Part shown: positions 41,012 through 47,168 of the stretch, piece by piece | How the letters are laid out: the number at the start of each line of letters is the position of its first letter | How positions within the stretch are numbered: position 1 is the first letter of the stretch | From: an uncultured Thermomicrobia bacterium | GTDB taxonomy: Bacteria > Chloroflexota > Chloroflexia > Thermomicrobiales > JALYUS01 | Direction: 5' to 3' | Length of the DNA: 47,168 nt | NCBI GenBank assembly: GCA_937968015.1 | Contig: CALBSO010000089.1 | Span: 1-47,168, forward strand | Made by a program: the position numbers and the translations under genes | The notes under the pieces: model-generated | Seen by the model: only the letters and a program-made list of their open reading frames with translations | Database searches by the model: none | Told to the model about the DNA's origin: nothing

Positions 41012-41587
41012 TCAGGAGAAAGACGGCTGGGTCGGCGCACACGCGGTCATCGGTTGCGCGAGGGGTGTACGGCGAATATCGCGTATATGCGCGAAATCGG
41101 CCAGATCAGCGAAAAACGATTGCTTGTTCGCTGCCTTGCCATACTCCATTGCCGTCTGTACCGGCACGACCAGTTCGATTTGGTTGCCAAATGTCTCCGT
41201 CACCCGCCCACCCATCCGACCGACGGCGAGCGCCGTCCCATCCACCACGGAGGGATCGTTGCTATCGAGGACGAGCGTGACGCGTACATCCCCCTGTGGG
41301 GTCATCAACCCTTGATCGCGGGCGAACTGGCGGGCGGGATCGAGCCCTCGCGTCTGGTAAATGAGCAGGAGGCGGAGGAAGACCTCATCCACCTTGTCTA
41401 TCGTGCGAGCGCCCAATGGAAGGGTGGCCGTGAGAGCGGCGCCAGGGCTGGCGCCAGTCGGCGCGGGAGAAGGCGTGGCGGAGGCTCCTCCGCCACCGCA
41501 GGCGACGAGCAGCAGGGCGAGCAAGAGCAGGAATGCACCGCACTGGCAGCCAGATTGTCGCACTCGTCCTATCGCACGCATGCGCAC
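41012..41587 (-). CDS. Lipoprotein, unknown
   Basis: A 191-residue protein with a clear lipoprotein signal (FLLLLALLLVAC, C30) and a Gly/Ser/Pro linker. The C-terminal part (RVTLVLDSNDPSVVDGTALAVGRMGGRVTETFGNQIELVVPV...FAHIRDIRRTP) resembles the small fold often preceding subtilisin-type peptidases (a gene-sized pro-domain-like module). It has no protease domain of its own. Possibly an extracellular inhibitor or chaperone-like domain; this is inference. Confidence 0.7.
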   Translation of the reverse strand: MRMRAIGRVRQSGCQCGAFLLLLALLLVACGGGGASATPSPAPTGASPGAALTATLPLGARTIDKVDEVFLRLLLIYQTRGLDPARQFARDQGLMTPQGDVRVTLVLDSNDPSVVDGTALAVGRMGGRVTETFGNQIELVVPVQTAMEYGKAANKQSFFADLADFAHIRDIRRTPLAQPMTACAPTQPSFS

Positions 41588-41966
41588 CTCTCCATGTCCG
41601 GCGCTCCGACCATATCACCGCCAAGCCGCCCACATGCGGTACCGGCATCGTAACAGGAACGCGCCGCCCGCTGAATTCGTTCCAATTCCATTAAATGACC
41701 AGGGATCACTGGAGATTGTGCGGGCGATCACATCCGCATGATGATGTGACGATGGGCCGGGCGGCCAGATCGTGCATGCCGCCACGATCTGGCCGCCCCG
41801 GCACGGTGGCAATGATTCCCGGATGCCATCATCGCTTTGTCATATCGTCGTCATTATTCGCGCGTAGCGTGAAGCGCTGAGACGTCGCCCCGCTACCGCT
41901 TCCATATAGTATGCTGCGGAAGGTTTCGTGCATATGACCGCGCCGACCGCGTATGAAGGAGTCTTG
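41588..41966. other. 379-bp gene-free gap with stem-loops
   Basis: No coding frame with a ribosome site is seen. It holds a 7-bp hairpin (TCACATC, 41728-41734, with GATGTGA, 41743-41749) and a very stable perfect 16-bp inverted repeat GGGCGGCCAGATCGTG (41759-41774 and 41783-41798). Neither has a T-run. A TATAGT near 41906 could serve as the -10 of the thioesterase gene. Confidence 0.5.
41728..41802. repeat. Stable 16-bp inverted repeat plus adjacent hairpin
   Basis: The GGGCGGCCAGATCGTG arms are separated by only 8 bp, and pairing continues three more base pairs beyond one bulged C. The DNA could extrude a cruciform. It may be an element end, a regulator site or a T-less terminator; the sequence does not decide. 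Confidence 0.6.
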
Positions 41967-42380
41967 ATGCCAACATTGGAACAGATGAACGCGAGACTCC
42001 CCGGCACACTGCCCGGCTACCTCGGCCTCGAAATCCTCGAAATTGACGGCCCGCGTGTTTCCGCCCGGCTGACGATCCGCGCCGAACTGCTCGCGCCGAA
42101 CGGTTTTCTCCACGCTGCGACGGTTGTTGCACTCGCCGATACCGCATGCGGCTTCGGTTCGGCCGCGAATCTCCCGGAAGGGGCACACGGTTTCACGACG
42201 ATCGAGTTGAAGACCAATTTCCTTGGCACGGCACATGAAGGGACGATTACCTGCGTGGCGACGCTCGTGCATGGCGGGCGCACGACGCAGGTCTGGGACG
42301 CGACGGTCAAGAATCCCGGCGGGCAGACGATGGCCGTATTCCGCTGCACGCAGATGATCCTGTACCCGCGACCGGAATGA
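41967..42380 (+). CDS. PaaI-family hotdog thioesterase
   Basis: A 137-residue hotdog protein (MPTLEQMNARLPGTLPGYLGLEI). It shows the PaaI helix LLAPNGFLHAATVVALADTACGFGS (catalytic N/H-G and D region at about 47-66) and the strand pattern TTIELKTNFLGTA. It would hydrolyse an acyl- or aryl-CoA thioester. ATG 41967 follows GAAGGAG. It stands alone upstream of the gnd-zwf pair (115 bp gap). Confidence 0.88.
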   Translation: MPTLEQMNARLPGTLPGYLGLEILEIDGPRVSARLTIRAELLAPNGFLHAATVVALADTACGFGSAANLPEGAHGFTTIELKTNFLGTAHEGTITCVATLVHGGRTTQVWDATVKNPGGQTMAVFRCTQMILYPRPE

Positions 42381-42494
42381 GTCTGGTGCGCGGACTTTCC
42401 TGCCTGCGCTACCGACTTCGCTCTGGGAAAATGGCATCAAGCGCGGCATACTGTTCGTGGAACATGGACGAGAACAAAGAAAGGAAGCGCGACG

Positions 42495-43523
42495 ATGGAA
42501 CTTGGGATGGTCGGGCTGGGGCGCATGGGCGGGAACATGGTGCGGCGGCTCATCAAGGATGGGCACACCTGCGTCGGCTTTGCCCGCAGTCCGCAGACAC
42601 GGCAGGAGTTCGTCAAGGATGGCATGATCGAGGGCACGTCGCTCGCAGACCTCGTCAGCAAACTCGCCAAGCCGCGCGCCGTCTGGCTGATGGTGCCCGC
42701 CGCGACGGTAGATCAGACCGTGGAGCAACTCGTGCCCTTGCTCGACAAGGACGACATCCTGATTGACGGCGGCAACTCGTACTACCACGATGACATTCGC
42801 CGCGCCGCCGAACTGAAGCCGAAGGGCATCCATTATGTGGACTGCGGTACGAGCGGTGGTGTCTGGGGCCTGGAGCGCGGCTACTGCCTGATGATCGGCG
42901 GTGAGGACGAGGCCGTGAAGCGTCTCGATCCAATTTTCAAGTCGCTTGCCCCCGGCATGGATGCCGCTCCCCCGACGCCGGGCCGCAAGAAGGGTACGGG
43001 CACCGCCGAGGAAGGGTATCTACATTGCGGGCCGAATGGCGCGGGTCACTTCGTCAAGATGGTCCACAACGGCATTGAGTACGGCCTGATGGCGGCATAT
43101 GCCGAAGGTCTCAATATCCTCCATCACGCGAATGTCGGCAAGACGCAGCGGGCGGTGGACGCCGAGACGACGCCGCTGTCGCATCCCGAGTACTACCAGT
43201 ACGACATCAATATCGGCGAGGTCACCGAACTCTGGCGGCGCGGCAGTGTCGTCGCCTCGTGGCTCCTCGATCTCACCGCCGGAGCGCTCCTCGAAAGTCC
43301 GCAACTGGAGAAATTCGGCGGCCGCGTGTCCGATTCCGGCGAGGGGCGTTGGACGATCAGCGCCGCGATTGATGAGTCCGTGCCCGCGCCTGTCCTTAGC
43401 ACCGCGCTCTTCGCCCGGTTCAGTTCGCGCGGTGAGGCGGATTACGCCAACAAGGTGCAGTCCGCGATGCGTTATGCATTCGGCGGGCATCTCGAGAAGG
43501 CTGACGACCAGAAGGGGGGGTAG
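42495..43523 (+). CDS. gnd: 6-phosphogluconate dehydrogenase, short NAD-type form
   Basis: Oxidatively decarboxylates 6-phosphogluconate to ribulose-5-phosphate. 342 residues, matching the shorter GntZ/YqeC-type subgroup rather than the 470-residue E. coli form. Present are the Rossmann start MELGMVGLGRMGGNMVRRL, the VDCGTSGGVWGLERGYCLMIGG substrate segment and the catalytic K188 (HFVKMVHNGIEYG). The following zwf starts 3 bp after its stop, forming an oxidative pentose phosphate operon in reversed step order. Confidence 0.94.
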   Translation: MELGMVGLGRMGGNMVRRLIKDGHTCVGFARSPQTRQEFVKDGMIEGTSLADLVSKLAKPRAVWLMVPAATVDQTVEQLVPLLDKDDILIDGGNSYYHDDIRRAAELKPKGIHYVDCGTSGGVWGLERGYCLMIGGEDEAVKRLDPIFKSLAPGMDAAPPTPGRKKGTGTAEEGYLHCGPNGAGHFVKMVHNGIEYGLMAAYAEGLNILHHANVGKTQRAVDAETTPLSHPEYYQYDINIGEVTELWRRGSVVASWLLDLTAGALLESPQLEKFGGRVSDSGEGRWTISAAIDESVPAPVLSTALFARFSSRGEADYANKVQSAMRYAFGGHLEKADDQKGG

Positions 43524-43525
43524 CC

Positions 43526-44911
43526 GTGAGCGCGCCACGTACTGACGCCCTCGTTTTCTTCGGCGCCACGGGCGATCTCGCCTTCAAGCAGATCTTCCCG
43601 GCCCTACAGGCGATGATCCGGCATGGCCACCTCGATGTGCCGGTCATCGGTGTGGCGCGGCGCGAGCAGACTGCCGATCAACTGCGAACGCGTGTCCACG
43701 ATAGCCTGACGCAACATGGCGGGGTGAACAAGGAGGCATTCACGAAACTGATGTCGCTCCTCACATACGTCTCCGGCGATTACGGCGATCCGGGCACCTA
43801 CAAGAAACTGAAACAGGCGCTCGGCGCCGCGACGCGCCCGCTGCACTATCTGGCGATCCCGCCGAGTTCGTTCGAGACCGTCATCGAGGGCTTGGCGAAA
43901 TCCGGCTGCGCGACGGATGGCCGGGTGGTGATCGAGAAGCCGTTCGGGCACGATCTTGCCTCCGCCGAGGAATTGAACAAGGTCCTGCTTTCCGCTTTTC
44001 CTGAATCGGGCATTTTCCGTATAGACCATTATCTCGGCAAGGAACCGGTGCAGAATCTGCTCTACTTCCGCTTCGCCAACTCCTTCCTGGAGCCGATCTG
44101 GAACCGCAATTACATTGAAAGCGTGCAGATCACGATGGCGGAGCAGTTCGGGGTGGCGGATCGCGGCGCGTTCTACGACGAGACGGGCGCGATCCGCGAT
44201 GTCGTGCAGAACCACATGCTCCAGGTCACCGCGCTCCTCGCGATGGAACCGCCGATCAGCGGTGGTCACGAGGCGATCCGCGATGAAACGACCAAGGTCT
44301 TCAAGGCGATGATTCCCCTTGCGCCCTCGGATGTTGTGCGCGGGCAGTACAAGGGGTACCGACAGACGGAGGGCGTCGCGCCGGATTCCCAAGTGGAGAC
44401 CTTCGCTGCCGTCCGGCTCCATCTCGATATGTGGCGGTGGGCGGGCGTGCCATTCTATATCCGGGCAGGGAAATGCCTGCCGGTAACGACGACCGAAGTG
44501 GTGGTCGAACTGAAGCGCCCGCCGCAGACGGTCTTCGCGGAGACCCTTGCCGGTCACCCGAATCATTTTCGGTTCCGCCTCAGCCCCGATGTCGTGATGG
44601 CCCTCTGCGCGCGGGTCAAGGTGCCGGGTGAGGCGATGATTGGGGAGGACGTGGAACTGATCGCACGTCACACACCCGGCGGCGACGAGATGGCGCCCTA
44701 CGAACGGCTGCTCGGCGACGCAATGCGCGGCGACCCAACCCTCTTCGCGCGGGAGGACGCCATCGAGGCCGCATGGCGCGTCGTGGATCCGATCCTCGGC
44801 AATGCGGCGCCCGTCCACGAATACGACCCGAACACCTGGGGGCCAACGGAGTCAGATCACTTGATCGCGCCGGATGGCGGCTGGCACAATCCGACTACCG
44901 AGCCGACGTGA
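43526..44911 (+). CDS. zwf: Glucose-6-phosphate 1-dehydrogenase
   Basis: First enzyme of the oxidative pentose phosphate pathway. 461 residues: nucleotide motif FFGATGDLAFKQIFP at 11-25, the KPFG segment at 138-141, and the active-site signature RIDHYLGKE at about 165-173. It starts at GTG 43526, three bases after the gnd stop, with a GGGGGGG-like ribosome site inside gnd. The C-terminal beta domain (FYIRAGKCLPVTTTEVVVELK) is intact. A typical enzyme has about 480 residues. Confidence 0.95.
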   Translation: MSAPRTDALVFFGATGDLAFKQIFPALQAMIRHGHLDVPVIGVARREQTADQLRTRVHDSLTQHGGVNKEAFTKLMSLLTYVSGDYGDPGTYKKLKQALGAATRPLHYLAIPPSSFETVIEGLAKSGCATDGRVVIEKPFGHDLASAEELNKVLLSAFPESGIFRIDHYLGKEPVQNLLYFRFANSFLEPIWNRNYIESVQITMAEQFGVADRGAFYDETGAIRDVVQNHMLQVTALLAMEPPISGGHEAIRDETTKVFKAMIPLAPSDVVRGQYKGYRQTEGVAPDSQVETFAAVRLHLDMWRWAGVPFYIRAGKCLPVTTTEVVVELKRPPQTVFAETLAGHPNHFRFRLSPDVVMALCARVKVPGEAMIGEDVELIARHTPGGDEMAPYERLLGDAMRGDPTLFAREDAIEAAWRVVDPILGNAAPVHEYDPNTWGPTESDHLIAPDGGWHNPTTEPT

Positions 44912-44994
44912 GCGGCTGAACCCGGCAATCGAGAGGATGCGCTGCGTGCCCTGAACCGGTCTCTCTCGTCGTGTTGCCTCACGAATAAATGGTT

Positions 44995-45159
44995 CTGGCT
45001 CACTCTCGGTGCAGCGAACAAGCGTTGAACCGGCAACGGGACATGGGAAACGGCGTGGCAGAATGCGCAAAGAAGGTATGAGCCCACCGTGTCCCCAGTT
45101 TCCCCTGTGAGACGTAAAAACAGGCGAGACGCTTGTTCGCTGCACCGAGAGTGAGCCAG
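44995..45159. mobile_element. MITE-like element with perfect 31-bp terminal inverted repeats
   Basis: Positions 44995-45025 and 45129-45159 are exact inverted copies over 31 bp (left end begins CTGGCTCACTCTCGGTGCAG). The 103 bp between also pair in part (GGGAAAC with GTTTCCC), so the whole 165 bp is foldback DNA. It encodes no protein. No clear target duplication is visible. It lies after the zwf stop and could serve as its terminator. It sits at the border where base composition changes. Confidence 0.75.
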
Positions 45160-45379
45160 CGCCGATTCCTGATGAGGCAATGCGATATCTTGCGCCCATA
45201 TCTGCGGAGCGTTATTCTACTCGAGGTTCGCGGCACGGCGAGTGACATTCGGGATGAGACCGCACCACTCGTGCGGATGGCACGGAGCATAGCCTACCAG
45301 GTGGCAGGCTGTATCTGATGATCGTCGTCGCACCGGCATTGCCTGAGATAGACCTTCAACGGAAGTGGTGGAGCGGGGA

Positions 45380-46825
45380 ATGACCTATTCACTTACCTGG
45401 ACGGGCGAGCGGTATTTGCCATGGTTGGACAACCATCTCGCCGAGTATGAGCATGTGCACCGTTACCTCATTGCAAGTCATTACGTCGCCGACATGCGTG
45501 TACTTGATATTGCTTGCGGCGAAGGATATGGGACGGCTATCCTGGCCCGGAGTGCGAGAAGTGTGATCGGTGTTGACAACGATGCTGCAACGCTCGCCCA
45601 TGCCGAGCGGTATCATAAGATGGAGAATACGCACTTCGTTAGAGCTGATGCGCAGAACTTCTCGCTTACTCCGGGCAGCATAGATGTCGTTGTTTCCTTT
45701 GAGACGATCGAGCATTTTGAAGCGCACGATGCGTTTCTATCCGCTATGAAAACAGCGCTCGGCGCCGAAGGCGTTCTGGTTATCTCCACGCCCAATCCAT
45801 GTATCTATGTAGCCGACAATCCCTTCCATAAGCGAGAGCTGTCTCGCGACGAGTTTGTCCACCTACTTGGTAAATACTTCGCCCATGTGCAGTTGCTCGG
45901 CCAACGCCTTATTGCGACTTCTGTGGTTGCCGGGACGACGGGAGACCACTTTCTGAGACGGGACGGTACCTGTCGCTTCTCTGTCACCCGAGTTGATCCC
46001 GACGACTTAGACTATCCCGTGCAGATCGATAGCACGCTCGAACCCGGCTTCTTCATCGCTATCTGCTCGGACAAGCACTTGCCCATTGCACCCAATGATC
46101 TGATGGTGGACGTCAATCAGACGCTCTACAATAGTTTTGTCCGGAACCGTGCAGAATTGCAGGAAGTGCATGCTCAATACCATGAACTGGAGCGGAAGTC
46201 GATGGATACCAGTGAACAACTAGCGCGAACCGAAACGGAACTCGACAATGCACGGAAAAGTCATGATACCCAGGCTATCAAGCAAGCGGGGGCCGAGCAA
46301 GAATATGCGTCATTACGTCTTACGATTGAGGAGCAGACGAGGCATATTGATGCACTCGTTGAGCGAATGGACTTCGTGCGCAGCCGCGAAGAAGAATTGC
46401 GTGCGATGTTTCTCAATGCGCACGGCGAACTGCTGCGCCGTGACGATGAATTGTTGCATCGCGATCAGGAAATTGAGCGACTGCGGGTGAACACGTCGCG
46501 CCTCGAGTCACAGAACGGCGAGCACCAGCTAGCCATCGCGCGCAGAGAGGCGCAGGTGCGGGAATTGGAGCAGTATGTCCACACGCTCGAGCGCACGGTC
46601 GCCGACAAGCAGGCGAACGAGGAAGGTCTAGATCAATATGCGCGGGATCTCGAGCGTATGGTCGCCGAGAAGAATCAGCATATTTCCGATTTGACTGCGC
46701 TGATCCAACGGCTTGAGAGTGGTCGGACCACACTAATCCGCGACGGCGCACGGGCTGCTGCTCTCCGTCTCAAGGCGCTTGTCCGCCTCGGACTGACAGC
46801 GGTGGTCGGCCCCCGTCAACGCTGA
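45380..46825 (+). CDS. SAM-dependent methyltransferase with long coiled-coil tail
   Basis: A 481-residue protein. Residues about 1-240 are a class I methyltransferase: motif I VLDIACGEGYGTAIL (41-55), an acidic GVDNDAA end of strand 2, and VVSFETIEHFE for motif IV. From about 255 to 455 runs an almost continuous charged heptad coiled coil (repeated E-x-x-x-L/R patterns), ending in a short basic amphipathic helix (ALRLKALVRLGLTAVVG) that may touch the membrane. This resembles WbdD-type O-antigen chain terminators. The gene is less GC-rich than those upstream. ATG 45380 follows GGAGCGGGG. Confidence 0.85.
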   Translation: MTYSLTWTGERYLPWLDNHLAEYEHVHRYLIASHYVADMRVLDIACGEGYGTAILARSARSVIGVDNDAATLAHAERYHKMENTHFVRADAQNFSLTPGSIDVVVSFETIEHFEAHDAFLSAMKTALGAEGVLVISTPNPCIYVADNPFHKRELSRDEFVHLLGKYFAHVQLLGQRLIATSVVAGTTGDHFLRRDGTCRFSVTRVDPDDLDYPVQIDSTLEPGFFIAICSDKHLPIAPNDLMVDVNQTLYNSFVRNRAELQEVHAQYHELERKSMDTSEQLARTETELDNARKSHDTQAIKQAGAEQEYASLRLTIEEQTRHIDALVERMDFVRSREEELRAMFLNAHGELLRRDDELLHRDQEIERLRVNTSRLESQNGEHQLAIARREAQVRELEQYVHTLERTVADKQANEEGLDQYARDLERMVAEKNQHISDLTALIQRLESGRTTLIRDGARAAALRLKALVRLGLTAVVGPRQR

Positions 46826-46835
46826 GGAGCGAGAG

Positions 46836-47123
46836 ATGACACTCTGTTCGGTGATCATCCCCGTACATAATCGCGCGTCTCTTACGCGCCAGTGCCTTAA
46901 CCTTCTCCTCGCCGATTCCTTCCAAGCCGGCGACATTGAGATAATCGTTGTCGACGATGCATCGACAGATGTTACCCCAGAACTTCTCTCCGACTATCGG
47001 GGAAATGTGCATGTGCTGACGCATGAGCGGAATACGGGATTCGCACTTGCATGCAACGATGCTGCGGCGATCTCTTCTGGTGATTACTTAGTCTTCCTCA
47101 ATAATGATACCGTGCCTAAGTAG
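46836..47123 (+). pseudogene. Truncated family 2 glycosyltransferase
   Basis: The 95-residue frame begins MTLCSVIIPVHNRASLTRQCLNLLL and reads IIVVDDASTD...VLTHERNTGFALACNDAAAISSGDYLVFLNNDTVPK. This is the N-terminal nucleotide-sugar half of a GT2 enzyme up to the NND metal motif. It stops at TAG 47121, where relatives continue (typically G-W-L...). The full family length is about 300. No other frame resumes the similarity in the last 45 bases. The break coincides with a 14-bp palindrome. It follows the methyltransferase by 10 bp. Real mutation and an assembly-edge artefact are both possible. Confidence 0.75.
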
Positions 47124-47126
47124 GCA
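47113..47126. repeat. Palindrome at the glycosyltransferase break
   Basis: TGCCTAAGTAGGCA is a 6-2-6 palindrome that contains the premature stop codon. CTAAGT also recurs inverted as ACTTAG about 20 bases downstream (47137-47142). Such symmetry at a contig end often marks a foldback or misjoin. Confidence 0.5.
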
Positions 47127-47168
47127 GCCAATCGAACTTAGACGATTGCAAGCCTGACGTATGCAAGT

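Noticed and set aside
44854..45318. Short reading frames across the inverted-repeat element
   Set aside because: They run through both repeat arms, overlap on both strands, lack ribosome sites and resemble no protein.

Overview
The window is a GC-rich chromosomal segment with short intergenic gaps and clear Shine-Dalgarno sites. It has no phage, transposase, CRISPR or rRNA. A long Alu-domain SRP RNA, a Tat-exported lipoprotein with an Ala/Thr/Pro linker, a solitary molybdenum hydroxylase, an S9 propeller peptidase and a ClgR-like regulator beside clpP suggest a Chloroflexota bacterium, perhaps Thermomicrobia-like. This taxonomic guess is inference; no marker was aligned.

Layout, 0-12 kb: a partial pyrC (minus) behind a leader with a terminator, and a divergent LiaF-like membrane protein; accD-accA; a gamma-glutamyltransferase with tRNA-Leu(CAA) upstream; a CPA1 Na+/H+ antiporter; a class III CoA-transferase; small membrane proteins, one with a His-rich outer domain; a double PRC-barrel protein; and the SRP RNA with its own promoter and terminator.

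12-25.5 kb: an MFS exporter-creatininase-monooxygenase operon faces a leftward run (small membrane protein, glucose-1-phosphate thymidylyltransferase, argS, arginase). Next come a coupled agmatinase-family/DUF1989 pair and a zinc/cadmium resistance operon (smtB-type repressor, P-type ATPase, CDF exporter) with a recognisable operator.

25.6-37.3 kb: an acyl-ACP desaturase, an FMN-binding protein, an S9 peptidase, an RRM protein, an ICMT-type methyltransferase, a peptide ABC transporter (dppA-B-C without ATPases), a CoxL/XDH-type molybdoprotein and a ClgR-like repressor.

37.4-47.2 kb: clpP, apt, a Gfo/Idh/MocA oxidoreductase, a two-domain VOC dioxygenase, a lipoprotein, a PaaI-type thioesterase, gnd-zwf (oxidative pentose phosphate), a MITE-like 165-bp inverted-repeat element, then a visibly AT-richer surface-polysaccharide locus (methyltransferase with a long coiled coil, broken glycosyltransferase) running off the end.

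The more unusual signals are a pyrBI-like leader ORF crossing the pyrC terminator, the paired operator between clgR and clpP, an inverted repeat around the apt promoter and ribosome site, the agmatinase-DUF1989 pair, the MITE-like element, and at least four families of dispersed intergenic inverted repeats. I did not find an unmistakably new multi-gene defence or metabolic system.
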